From Halapricum desulfuricans (GTDB lineage Archaea > Halobacteriota > Halobacteria > Halobacteriales > Haloarculaceae), in NCBI RefSeq assembly GCF_017094465.1, contig NZ_CP064791.1, positions 310,001 through 374,000 on the forward strand: a DNA stretch of 64,000 nucleotides, written 5' to 3'. The position numbers were made by a program, and so were the translations under genes. Within the stretch, counting starts at the first letter, position 1. Every line of letters begins with the position of its first letter. This document shows, piece after piece, positions 36,098 to 44,419 of this stretch. The notes under the pieces are model-generated. The model worked only from the letters and a program-made list of their open reading frames with translations, had not been told where the DNA came from and ran no database searches.

Positions 36098-36441
36098 GTC
36101 GGTCGATTCCCGGCGTCGTTCGACGGCGTCGCGTCCGCGCCGCCGGCAGTCGCGTCGCCATCGGGTGCAGCGTGACTACCGTCGGGTTCGGCATCGACAT
36201 CCTCGATGTTTGCGTCGGCGATGATTGTCTCGACGTCGAGGCCCTGTTTTTCCGCCAGCGCTTCGAGCAGCGCGCGCTGCTCGGCCAGGTCGTGTTCCAT
36301 CCGATCGACCTGCTGGCTGGTCGATTCGACCTCGTTTCGGAGCTGGACGAGCTGTTCGCGGAGCTCGTTCATCCGGTTGTAACTCTCCTCGGCGAGGGAG
36401 GTGACTTTCTGCAGTTTCTTTGCGGTGTCTCCGAATCCCAT
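36094..36441 (-). CDS. Coiled-coil protein (DUF5798-like)
   Basis: The 115-aa protein starts MGFGDTAKKLQKVTSLAEES and has a heptad coiled coil over residues 15-65 (LREQLVQLRNEVESTSQQVDR), followed by an acidic Gly/Ala-rich tail. It matches a conserved haloarchaeal family, cited as DUF5798 from memory. Function unknown. Confidence 0.7.
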   Translation of the reverse strand: MGFGDTAKKLQKVTSLAEESYNRMNELREQLVQLRNEVESTSQQVDRMEHDLAEQRALLEALAEKQGLDVETIIADANIEDVDAEPDGSHAAPDGDATAGGADATPSNDAGNRPT

Positions 36442-36527
36442 ATCGGAGTGTACGAGAGGGGCTGTTGTGGGCGTTGTGGTGTCAGTTTGCCGCTGCAATT
36501 AAGACCCGTGGCCACGCACGCCCACGT

Positions 36528-36953
36528 ATGGTCGACGCGCGTCGTAGCGCTCCCCTCGTCGGGATCGCCGCCTGTCTGCTGGTCATCGTCGTGCTCGCGA
36601 CGCCGTACGTGCTGACCGAGTCGCAGACGGCCGGACTATACTACGAATCGGGGGTTGTCAACCCATTGCTCGCGGGCCTGCTCGTGGTGCCAGCAGTCGT
36701 CGTGTTCGCGGCCGGCCGACAAGGCCGGACCGACCGTGCGCTCGCTGCGGGCGTGACGCTCACGCTGGGGATATTCATCGTCACAATCACGATAGCGTGG
36801 GCCTCGACGGTCCAGTTCGGTATCGTGGATATGTCTCTCGCGTCCCATCGCTGGGCACTGGTCACCGTCGCGATGGGAGTTCCACTGGCGGGGACGTGGT
36901 ATGCACACGCGCTGGGGCTGTTGCTGGGAGCGGAGGATGCGAAAGGCCCTTAA
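36528..36953 (+). CDS. Four-helix membrane protein of unknown function
   Basis: The 141-aa protein has hydrophobic segments at about 10-28, 44-62, 70-92 and 108-132. The first loop, YVLTESQTAGLYYESG, precedes helix 2. Several haloarchaeal DUFs look like this; no function is recognised. It ends 29 bases before the SRP RNA. Confidence 0.65.
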   Translation: MVDARRSAPLVGIAACLLVIVVLATPYVLTESQTAGLYYESGVVNPLLAGLLVVPAVVVFAAGRQGRTDRALAAGVTLTLGIFIVTITIAWASTVQFGIVDMSLASHRWALVTVAMGVPLAGTWYAHALGLLLGAEDAKGP

Positions 36954-36982
36954 GTCACAGCGGGGTAGTTTCAGACGGACTA

Positions 36983-37283
36983 GGCCGGGCGGTTAGGCCC
37001 CGCCCGTATACCCGCGCTATGGTCTTTAGCGGGGGCCGAACACCGGGTGCGTCCGGTCGACGGACGCGGACCTCGCAAGCTAACGTGGAAGCCTCGTCCG
37101 ACGGGGGTAGCGGTCCACGGGAGTTCGCCTGCAGGGGCGATCGACCGTGGTTGACCGCGGGCACCCCGCCAGGCGCGGAAGCGAGCAGCGGACCCGCGGA
37201 CACCTGCCGCTCGTCGGGTCGCGGGGTGGAGGAGGCGCGCGAGACTATCCGCGTTCGAACGCCGGGCAATCCCGCCCGTCCAC
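36983..37283 (+). ncRNA. ffs: Signal recognition particle (7S) RNA
   Basis: The about 300-base GC-rich RNA begins GGCCGGGCGG and ends with pairing CCCGCCCG. The helix 8 region contains the conserved GGAAGCGAGCAGC motif (near 37176-37192) that binds SRP54, and a GGTAGCGG/GCCTGCAGGGGCGA-type helix 5-6 region precedes it. Length and fold fit archaeal 7S RNA. A cttaag block near 36950 is a possible TATA element. Exact ends are estimates within a few bases. Confidence 0.88.
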
Positions 37284-37307
37284 CATTCATACCGTATATT
37301 TCGACCG

Positions 37308-37478
37308 TCAGCGATGCAGCCGTTGCCAGCCACCGACCAGCAACGCTCCCAGCCCGTGCAGTGCGATCCAGAGCCCGAACAGCCAGGAGAGCGAATCGGC
37401 CGCGGACGTAACGAGCAGCCACAGCCCCATCGACGAGAAGATGAGGCCAGCGAGGAGCCACAGCGCGGTTCGAGACAC
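37308..37478 (-). CDS. Small two-helix membrane protein
   Basis: With the GTG start at 37478 it has 56 residues (begins VSRTALWLLAGLIFSSMG) and two hydrophobic helices separated by a short loop. An in-frame GTG at 37526 would add 16 residues of basic character, so the shorter start is preferred. No domain known. Confidence 0.55.
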   Translation of the reverse strand: MSRTALWLLAGLIFSSMGLWLLVTSAADSLSWLFGLWIALHGLGALLVGGWQRLHR

Positions 37479-37559
37479 GTGTTCCCCCAGGGAACGACGA
37501 CACCTCACTGTGGCGGTGGTGGGCACAACGGTTAGTGCCGTCCAGCGCCTAGTCGAGGT

Positions 37560-37907
37560 ATGTCGGATGCAATCCTCGTCTACGACGACGACTGTACGTT
37601 CTGTACGGAAGCGGCCGAGTTCGTCGCCGACCGATCGGCGGTCGAACTAGTCGGCTTCTCGGAGTTGACCGCGGACCTGCGTGATCGGCTGCCGGCCGAC
37701 TACGAGAGCTGTGCACACCTGCTAGTCGGTGATGCGGTCTACTCCTGTGGCGCGGCGATGGAGCGGGCGTTCGTCCACACCGACATAGGCGAAGACCTGC
37801 AACCGGCAGTCAAGTTCCTCAGTCAGTTCGAGGATTACACCCGCGTCCGAGAGCGGGTGTATCGGGAGATCGCCGATCGCCGCGGAACACTCGGAAAACT
37901 GTTCTGA
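37560..37907 (+). CDS. DCC (DUF393) thiol-disulfide oxidoreductase-like protein
   Basis: The 115-aa protein begins ILVYDDDCTFCTEAAEF, the DxxCxxC motif of the DCC family, and has a YSCGAAMERAF segment where a further Cys sits. It is predicted as a thioredoxin-fold protein of the cytosol. Its stop directly abuts the end of the convergent kinase gene. Confidence 0.85.
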   Translation: MSDAILVYDDDCTFCTEAAEFVADRSAVELVGFSELTADLRDRLPADYESCAHLLVGDAVYSCGAAMERAFVHTDIGEDLQPAVKFLSQFEDYTRVRERVYREIADRRGTLGKLF

Positions 37908-39152
37908 TCAGCGACCCTGATGGGGTTGGGCCGCCGTATCAGTCTCCGAGAGGGACACCCCGGTCACCTCGAAGCGGGCGCCACCGTCTGTACTGTCGGA
38001 GACGTCTAGCTCCCAGCCGTGGGCGTCGACGATCCGGTCGACGATCGCGAGACCGATCCCACCGGAAGCGTCGGTGTCGTCGAAGAGGGTCGCACGTTGC
38101 TCCGGAGAGATACCCGGACCATCGTCCGCAACATAAAATCCCTGTTCGGTCGTCCCGACTCGGACAGCGACCGTCGAGTCAGCGTATTCGATAGTATCGT
38201 CGGACTGGGTCCGACTGCCCGAGGGACTTTGTCCCTCGCTGTCTCCAGGAGCGTGCGACCGGGGGCTCGTGGAGCCGTGTTCCGCGGCGTCCTCGGGAGC
38301 TTGCGACCGAGGGCTCGTGGAGCCGTGTTCCACGGCGTTACGAAACAGGTTTTCGAACAGGTGCCGGAGTCGGTCGGGATCGGCTTCGATCACGGCTGAG
38401 CTCTCGATTGTCAGTGTCGCGTCGGCGGTCGGAACGCCGGCCCAGCAATCGGTCACGAAGGGGGCGAGTTCGACAGCTTCGGGTTCGTCGATCACCTGTC
38501 CGCTCCGTGCCAGCGTGAGTGTCCGCTCGACGATCGAGTCCATCCGGTCGAGCGCCGCGTCGATCTGCTCGTGGTGTGAAGACTCAGTCTCCTGGCGGGC
38601 GAGATCGAGGTGGCTCGAAGCGACCTGCAACGGGTTGCGAAGGTCGTGAGCGACGACGGCCGCGAACGCCTCGAGACGCTCGTTTCGTCGCTCGACGGCT
38701 TCGCGCCCGAGGCGTTCGCGTTCGGCCTGGACGGCCCGAGTGATCGATCGGGCTTCCAGCGTGCCGGCGACGACACCGCCCGCCCCGCCGATGGCAGCGG
38801 CCCACACGGCCCAGCTCAGGTCCCAGCTCAACGGCGCCTCCGACCAGATCGCGATCATCCCCAGATTCAGGAGCAAAAACCCGCCGAGGCTGGCGGCGAA
38901 CCAGCCGCCGATCCGCAGATATTGCTTGGCCGGCACCGGAGAGCGGTCGAGCCAGAGAGACCCGGCGACGATCGTACCTGCGAACGGAACGATCGACAGC
39001 AGCGTCATCGCGAAATAGATGCTGAACAGATCAGCCGGCGTCGCTCCGACGAACGTCATGTAGATACTGACGTGGGCAACAAACAGGACGACGCCGACGG
39101 CCCGGATGAAATGGGGAATCAGGCGCGCATACCGGGTGTCTGTGCTGGCCAC
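37908..39152 (-). CDS. Membrane sensor histidine kinase
   Basis: The 414-aa protein has four hydrophobic segments in residues 12-130, then a HisKA domain with VVAHDLRNPLQ (H169) and a HATPase domain with N-box FENLFRNAVEHGS, then DDGPGI and GGIGLAIVDRI. There is no separate sensor domain beyond the membrane part. Right after the N-box lies an extra about 50-residue low-complexity insert containing a duplicated EHGSTSPRS segment (48-bp tandem DNA repeat). No response regulator is adjacent. Confidence 0.9.
   Translation of the reverse strand: MASTDTRYARLIPHFIRAVGVVLFVAHVSIYMTFVGATPADLFSIYFAMTLLSIVPFAGTIVAGSLWLDRSPVPAKQYLRIGGWFAASLGGFLLLNLGMIAIWSEAPLSWDLSWAVWAAAIGGAGGVVAGTLEARSITRAVQAERERLGREAVERRNERLEAFAAVVAHDLRNPLQVASSHLDLARQETESSHHEQIDAALDRMDSIVERTLTLARSGQVIDEPEAVELAPFVTDCWAGVPTADATLTIESSAVIEADPDRLRHLFENLFRNAVEHGSTSPRSQAPEDAAEHGSTSPRSHAPGDSEGQSPSGSRTQSDDTIEYADSTVAVRVGTTEQGFYVADDGPGISPEQRATLFDDTDASGGIGLAIVDRIVDAHGWELDVSDSTDGGARFEVTGVSLSETDTAAQPHQGR
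38241..38336 (-). repeat. Two 48-bp tandem repeats inside the histidine kinase N-box
   Basis: Two adjacent 48-bp units (38241-38288 and 38289-38336) encode EHGSTSPRSQAPEDA and EHGSTSPRSHAPGDS, copying the conserved EHG of the kinase N-box. A GAGGGAC-TTT-GTCCCTC palindrome (38221-38237) follows. Confidence 0.75.
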
Positions 39153-39215
39153 GACTGACAGGAGCGTCCAGGCAGGAATAAAAGTACGGATAGTCGGTTT
39201 AAGAGCGCTGAACGG

Positions 39216-40100
39216 TTACTCGTCGGCGTTTGCGACGGCCTCGAATCCGTCGAGGTCGAGCGAGCCGCCGATGGTCCGGTTGGGGTAGGGGATGTTGATG
39301 CCCTCCTCGTCGAAGCGTTCCTTGACGGCCTTGACGTATTCGCCCTTGGTCTTGACGAAGTCACCGCGACCAGGCTCATCGATCCACACGCGCGATTTGA
39401 GCCCGACCGAGGAATCGCCCAGTTCCGTCAGCCGGACCGAGGGCGCGGGATCGTCGAGGATCTCGTCGTGCTTTTCGGCCTCATCGATGATGATCTCCGT
39501 GGCCTTGTCGATGTCGTCGTCGTAGCCGATGCCGAAGAGGAACTGCAGGCGAAGCTGCTCCTTGGCGACGGGGTTTTTGATGACGCCGTCGGTGAGGTTG
39601 GAGTTGGGCACCGTCAGCAGTTCGTTGTCGAAGGTGCGCACGCGGGTGACGCGCAGGCTGATGTCCTCGACGACGCCGGCGTTGCCGTCCCACTCGATCC
39701 AGTCGCCGATGCGGAACGGTTTGTCCGTGTAGATGAACACGCCGGCGACGAAGTTAGCGATGACGTCCTGCAGGGCGAACCCGATCGCCAGCGTCGCCGC
39801 GGCGGCGATCGTCGCCAGCGACGTCAGGAAGTTGCCGTAGCCAGCCATCCCGAACGCGACGGCGATCGCGGCGAAGAGGACCAGAACCGCGACCATCTTC
39901 CGGATCGGCGTCCGGGCGTGTTCGTCCAACCCTCGCTTGCGGAGGACGCGGCTGACCATCGGCAATACGACCGATTTTCCGCCCCAGTACAGGATGGCGA
40001 ACACGAGGAGAAACGTGATCAGCGATCCCAGTGGACTGGCGATCGCCTCCCCGAGACCGGCGTCGATCAGGAAGTCGGCGACGAACTGCAGCGGAATCAC
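39216..40100 (-). CDS. mscS: Small-conductance mechanosensitive channel (MscS)
   Basis: The 294-aa protein has three membrane helices and the MscS pore/beta pattern: LAIGFALQDVIANFVAGVFIYTDKPFRIGDWI, DISLRVTRVRTFDNELLTVPNS and FGIGYDDDID. It opens under membrane tension to release solutes. It overlaps the yhbY-like gene by 4 bases, so they are one unit. Confidence 0.92.
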   Translation of the reverse strand: MIPLQFVADFLIDAGLGEAIASPLGSLITFLLVFAILYWGGKSVVLPMVSRVLRKRGLDEHARTPIRKMVAVLVLFAAIAVAFGMAGYGNFLTSLATIAAAATLAIGFALQDVIANFVAGVFIYTDKPFRIGDWIEWDGNAGVVEDISLRVTRVRTFDNELLTVPNSNLTDGVIKNPVAKEQLRLQFLFGIGYDDDIDKATEIIIDEAEKHDEILDDPAPSVRLTELGDSSVGLKSRVWIDEPGRGDFVKTKGEYVKAVKERFDEEGINIPYPNRTIGGSLDLDGFEAVANADE

Positions 40101-40345
40101 CGCTGGAACACTCCCGTGTGGCCCCGGGTCTGGACGACTTCGGCATTCGTGCGTTCGGCGAGCGCTTCGGCCAGTTCCTCGCTGGTCGTCCCACCGCGGG
40201 CTGACCGCAGGAACTTGACTTTCACGAGATCAGTCGATTCGAGTTGTGAGTCGAGTTCGTCGACGACGGAGTCGACGCCGCCTTTCCCGACTCGAAGTGT
40301 TGCATCCAGCTCGTGGATGCGACGCTGTCGGTCTGTATCCGGCAT
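40097..40345 (-). CDS. YhbY/CRM-family RNA-binding protein
   Basis: The 82-aa protein has RRIHELDATLRVGKGGVDSV and VKVKFLRSARGG, the CRM fold pattern of YhbY, which binds RNA in ribosome assembly. It begins with ATG at 40345 and is cotranscribed with mscS and probably with the RNase P gene upstream. Confidence 0.88.
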   Translation of the reverse strand: MPDTDRQRRIHELDATLRVGKGGVDSVVDELDSQLESTDLVKVKFLRSARGGTTSEELAEALAERTNAEVVQTRGHTGVFQR

Positions 40346-40392
40346 ATCCCTCCCCTAGTGACGGGAACCGTTTTAAACTTCGGTCCGGGATG

Positions 40393-40680
40393 TCAGTCGT
40401 ATCTATATCTCGCCTGACTGCCACAATCACACGTGACGACGACGTGCCCGTCCCTGGTTCGAACCCGAGCGTTACGGCTCGGGATCAAATACGCGTCACA
40501 GGCGTCGCAGGTGAACCGATCGAAATCCGCCGGCAGCGAGAGCCGGTTGCGTTCGGCGATCCGGCGAGCGCGGCGGACGTGCTGGCGGGCGCGCTCCTGG
40601 TCGTCCACGCGAGCAGCCGCTTCGGCCTGCTCGTGCAGGATCGCGATCCGCTCGCGGGCGAGTTCCCGATCGGTTCCCAT
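40393..40680 (-). CDS. rnp4: Ribonuclease P protein component 4 (Rpr2/Rpp21)
   Basis: The 95-aa protein has an N-terminal helical part (ELARERIAILHEQAEAAA) and the zinc ribbon FTCDACDAYLIPS...VVTCDCGS. This matches archaeal Rnp4, a protein subunit of the tRNA 5'-end processing enzyme. Four Cys ligands are visible. Confidence 0.9.
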   Translation of the reverse strand: MGTDRELARERIAILHEQAEAAARVDDQERARQHVRRARRIAERNRLSLPADFDRFTCDACDAYLIPSRNARVRTRDGHVVVTCDCGSQARYRYD

Positions 40681-40809
40681 CTATGTGAGGCTAGGGGAAC
40701 CCGCCCGTTAGGTGTATCGTTCCGCTCCGGGAGCACGTCGCCCGGCCTGGGACCCAACGCTCCGAGCGGAGTCGGCAACGTTATTGATACCCCCGAACTG
40801 CTGTCGGGT

Positions 40810-41868
40810 GTGCGCGTCCTGAATTACCTCGAGTTCGAGGACCGACTCGATCGTAGCGGGATCAGCACCTCCGTCGCTCACCAGCGGGCCGCCCTCTCCC
40901 GGACGGATGCTGACGTGACTTATCTCACGACGCCGTGGTACGGTGGCGACATGGTGCTGGCGGGGCTGAACCGGCTCGTCAACGGACAGGGACTGGCCGA
41001 GTTCGATCTCGTGCACGCTAACATGATCGGGCCGGGAACCGCCTTCGTGGTCCGGCGGGCAAAGCGAAAGGACATTCCCGTGGTGTTGCACGCACACGTG
41101 ACCAGCGAGGACTTCGCCGAGAGTTTCCGTGGATCGAATCTTCTCGCGACGCCGCTCCGGCGGTATCTCAAGTGGTTCTACTCGCAGGCCGATCTGGTGC
41201 TCTGCCCGAGCGAGTACACCCGCCGGACCCTCCAGGAGTACCCGATCGACGTGCCGATCCGATCGATCACCAACGGGATCGACCTCGATTCGATGGCCGG
41301 TCACGAGCAGTTCCGCGAGGAGTACCGCGATCGGTACGACCTCGAGGGGATGGTCGTGTTCGCGGTCGGCAGCGTCTTCGAACGCAAGGGCCTGACGACC
41401 TTCTGTGAAGTCGCCCAGCACACCGACTACGATTTCGCCTGGTTCGGCGAGTACGACGGGAGTCTGCTCGGCTCCCGAACGGTGCGCAAGTGGACGAAAC
41501 ACCCGCCGGAGAACGTCACCTTCACCGGCTGGATCGAGGACAAGCGCGGCGCCTTCGCCGCCGGGGACGTGTTCCTGTTTCCTTCGAAGGTCGAAAACCA
41601 GGGACTGGTCGTACTCGAGGCGATGGCCGCCGGCAAGGCGGTCGTGCTGCGGGACATCCCCGTCTTCAGAGAGTACTACGAGGACGGCCACGACTGCCTG
41701 CTCTGTTCGACCCGCGAGGAGTTCGAAGACGCGCTCGAACGACTCGAAGCGAACCCGGACCTCCGCGAGCGACTGGGCGAAAACGCCAAAGAGACCGCAC
41801 AGCAACACAGCCTCGATCGCGTCGCCGAAGGGCTGGCCGACGCCTACCGGGAAGTCACAACACATTAA
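40810..41868 (+). CDS. GT4 family glycosyltransferase
   Basis: The 352-aa protein (GTG start at 40810, a ttattgat TATA-like block about 25 bases upstream) has the GT-B fold: LVHANMIGPGTAF, VLCPSEYTRRTL, SITNGIDLDS and FPSKVENQGLVVLEAMAAGK. It transfers a sugar from a nucleotide donor; lipid or surface glycan acceptors are likely. Just downstream lies a second GT4 gene. The long in-frame extension upstream overlaps rnp4 and is rejected. Confidence 0.88.
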   Translation: MRVLNYLEFEDRLDRSGISTSVAHQRAALSRTDADVTYLTTPWYGGDMVLAGLNRLVNGQGLAEFDLVHANMIGPGTAFVVRRAKRKDIPVVLHAHVTSEDFAESFRGSNLLATPLRRYLKWFYSQADLVLCPSEYTRRTLQEYPIDVPIRSITNGIDLDSMAGHEQFREEYRDRYDLEGMVVFAVGSVFERKGLTTFCEVAQHTDYDFAWFGEYDGSLLGSRTVRKWTKHPPENVTFTGWIEDKRGAFAAGDVFLFPSKVENQGLVVLEAMAAGKAVVLRDIPVFREYYEDGHDCLLCSTREEFEDALERLEANPDLRERLGENAKETAQQHSLDRVAEGLADAYREVTTH

Positions 41869-41894
41869 CCGCCGGTGGTTCAATCACTGAACGA

Positions 41895-43028
41895 ATGGCC
41901 ACCCCGACTGTCGCCGCGTTCACCGACACGTACCTCCCGACGGTGAACGGCGTCACCTACACCGTCAAGTCCTGGCGCGAAGCCTGGGAGTCACGGGGGC
42001 ATACGATGGACCTGGTCTACCCGAAGGCCAGCGACTACGATCCCGGTTCCGGGGAATATCCGGTCCGAAGCGTTCGGTTTCCGTTCTACGAGGGGTATCG
42101 GCTCGGCGCGCCACAGGTTCCCGAGGGTGTCGCAGACGCCGACATCGTACACGCACATACGCCGTTCGGCGTCGGACTGAGCGGGCTTCGGCTCGCACGG
42201 TCGAACGACCTGCCGCTGGTAGCGTCCTATCACACGCCGACCGGCGAGTACGCGGAGTACATCTCGTTCAACGGGAGGGTCGAGCGGACGGTTCGGCGGT
42301 GGGCCCGGTCCTACGAGCGGTGGTTTTTCGGCCGCGCTGACCTGGTTATCGCACCCAGCGAACGGGCACGTGAGCACATCCTGAACGACATCGGCATCGA
42401 CACGGACGTCGCCGTCGTCGCCAACGGGGTCGACACCGACCAGTTCAGACCGGTCGACACCGACGCCTTCCGGGAGCGCTACGACATCGGCGACGGACCG
42501 GTCATCGGATACACCGGTCGGCACGGCTACGAGAAGTGCCTGTCCGACATCCTCGCTGCGGCAGACGGAATGGACGTGACGGTACTGTTCGGCGGTGACG
42601 GGCCGGCACGGGAGGACCTGCAGGCCCGCGCGGAAACACTCGATCTCGACGTGCGGTTTCTGGGCTTTCTGGATCGCGAGGAGCTGCCAGCCTTTTACTC
42701 GACGCTTGATGTGTTCGCGTTCCCCAGCCCCGTCGAGACACAGGGGCTTGTCGCGCTCGAAGCCAACGCCTGTGGAACGCCGGTCGTGGGCGTCGACAGC
42801 GGCGCGCTCTCGGACACGATCGTCGACGACGGGACCGGCTATCGGTATCCGCAGGGGGACATCGAAGCGTTCAGAGAGCAGCTCGAACGCGCGCTAGCGG
42901 AGCGCGAGCGGCTCAGCCAGAGCTGTCTCGACCGGCGCGAGCGCCTCAGCGTCGATCACTCCGTCGACCGCCTCGAAGAACTCTACGAATCGGTGCAGGC
43001 CGACACCGAAGCGATACCGATCACGTAA
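41895..43028 (+). CDS. GT4 family glycosyltransferase
   Basis: The 377-aa protein has the GT4 features TDTYLPTVNGVTYTV, VHAHTPFGVG, VIAPSERAREHI, VVANGVDTDQF, GYTGRHGYEKC and FPSPVETQGLVALEANACGTP. The pattern is close to diacylglycerol/archaeol glucosyl- and mannosyltransferases. It follows the first GT4 gene by 26 bases, so the two probably build one glycan or glycolipid, but the sugar and acceptor are unknown. Confidence 0.9.
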   Translation: MATPTVAAFTDTYLPTVNGVTYTVKSWREAWESRGHTMDLVYPKASDYDPGSGEYPVRSVRFPFYEGYRLGAPQVPEGVADADIVHAHTPFGVGLSGLRLARSNDLPLVASYHTPTGEYAEYISFNGRVERTVRRWARSYERWFFGRADLVIAPSERAREHILNDIGIDTDVAVVANGVDTDQFRPVDTDAFRERYDIGDGPVIGYTGRHGYEKCLSDILAAADGMDVTVLFGGDGPAREDLQARAETLDLDVRFLGFLDREELPAFYSTLDVFAFPSPVETQGLVALEANACGTPVVGVDSGALSDTIVDDGTGYRYPQGDIEAFREQLERALAERERLSQSCLDRRERLSVDHSVDRLEELYESVQADTEAIPIT

Positions 43029-43129
43029 ACTCCGGCAGCGATAGCGCGGCCGTCGGCCGGGATCGCTGTCTCCGCGGGTCGAAAACGAGCGCGCTGGCAC
43101 CCAGGTCGGCGACGCCTCTTTCGGCCGGA

Positions 43130-44278
43130 TCACCGCTCGAGTCCGGCCTGTCGATCGCGAAGCGCAGCGATGCGGTCCTCGGGGTCGGGATGTGAGCCGG
43201 GTAGCACTCGCTCGGAGACGGTCTCACACCGCTGGCGGAGCCGTCCCAGCCTGTCGTCGGGTGTCTCCTCGTCCGTCCCGCTCATCGCGTAGGGGAGTAC
43301 ACACAGCTCGCGGACACCCGTCTCGGCCATCCGGAGGTCAGTCTCCGGCCGACGGTCCGCGGTCAGCGTTTCGAGTGCGCTGGCCAGCGCGGCCGGCGAC
43401 CCGCTGATCGCCACCCCGCCGGCGTCGGCGGCGTACTCGCGGATCCGCGAGAGCAGTCGGTAGGTGGCCGTGCTGGCGAGATACAGCGGGCCGACGGTGA
43501 GGACCGCGACCGGCGTGAACAGCAGGAGGGGGATCTCGAGATTGCTCAGGTTCGCGTTCTGCTCTCCGTCGAGACCGAGCAGTTTGCGCGCGATCCACGA
43601 GTGCCGCAGCCCAGCGGCGAGACCGTCGAGAAAGCGGCCGCTGACTGTCGGCAGGAACGCAGCGGCGGTCATCACGAACGCGTCGCCGTTGCTGAGATGG
43701 GCGAGTTCGTGGGCGATCACCGCGTCGAGTTCGTCGTCGGAGAGCGCCTCCAGCAGGCCAACCGTGAGAAACAGCGTCCGCTCGCCCGGTCGACTGGCGA
43801 CGTAGCTGTTCGGCGTCTCGACGTCGATCACTCGCACGTCGGGCATGGTCACGTCGGCCGTCTGAGCGAGTCGGGCCACGCGGTCCTCCAGCGTTGGCGC
43901 GGCGACGACCGTCTCCTCGGGTTCGTCGTCCGCCTCGTCAGCGCTACGGTCGGCGAGGAGGACGTTCTTCAACTCCTTGTCCGGGCCGATGTCGTACTCG
44001 CGGGCTTCACGCAGCGTGAGTCGATAGCCGAACACCGACTGGACGAGCAACACCAGCGGGGTCCCGACGAGCAACACCGGCTCCAGCGGCACGATATCGA
44101 ACGAGAGCGCCCAGGTAAGCACCTCGAACTGGTAGGTGACCAGCGGCAACAGCGCCAGCGCGACGTGTGCAAGGACGTACACGGCAGCCACGAACGCCAC
44201 GTCAAAGGCCAGCAGCACGGCCACGAGCGCCACGATCCGGAGGTGCGTTCGCAGTCCGGAGGGCTGGCGGAGTGACAT
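43130..44278 (-). CDS. M48 family membrane metalloprotease (HtpX-like)
   Basis: The 382-aa protein has several hydrophobic segments and the zinc motif VIAHELAHLSNGDAF (HExxH). Downstream RIREYAADAGGVA supplies the third ligand. N-terminal helices about 12-70 and central ones around 185-250 anchor it. M48 members degrade misfolded membrane proteins. Convergent with the second GT4 gene. Confidence 0.9.
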   Translation of the reverse strand: MSLRQPSGLRTHLRIVALVAVLLAFDVAFVAAVYVLAHVALALLPLVTYQFEVLTWALSFDIVPLEPVLLVGTPLVLLVQSVFGYRLTLREAREYDIGPDKELKNVLLADRSADEADDEPEETVVAAPTLEDRVARLAQTADVTMPDVRVIDVETPNSYVASRPGERTLFLTVGLLEALSDDELDAVIAHELAHLSNGDAFVMTAAAFLPTVSGRFLDGLAAGLRHSWIARKLLGLDGEQNANLSNLEIPLLLFTPVAVLTVGPLYLASTATYRLLSRIREYAADAGGVAISGSPAALASALETLTADRRPETDLRMAETGVRELCVLPYAMSGTDEETPDDRLGRLRQRCETVSERVLPGSHPDPEDRIAALRDRQAGLER

Positions 44279-44390
44279 CGTATTGTCGTTTTCGCGCTGA
44301 AAGCAAAAGCGTACCGGATACGGAGTTCTCGGTTAATATATCCACACCGAGTTAGTTTTGGGATTTTATGTTGATATTGTATTCAAAGTA

Positions 44391-44399
44391 ATTATATAG
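44391..44399 (+). promoter_or_regulatory. TATA box of the PLC-like/lipoprotein unit
   Basis: attatatag lies about 25 bases before the ATG at 44420, consistent with a leaderless transcript. No comparable box is seen just before the three lipoprotein genes. Confidence 0.6.
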
Positions 44400-44419
44400 G
44401 TGGCGTGTAACCGATATCG

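Noticed and set aside
36955-37503. Open frames on both strands over the SRP RNA
   Set aside because: The conserved SRP helix 8 motif and end pairing explain the region; the frames have no protein features.
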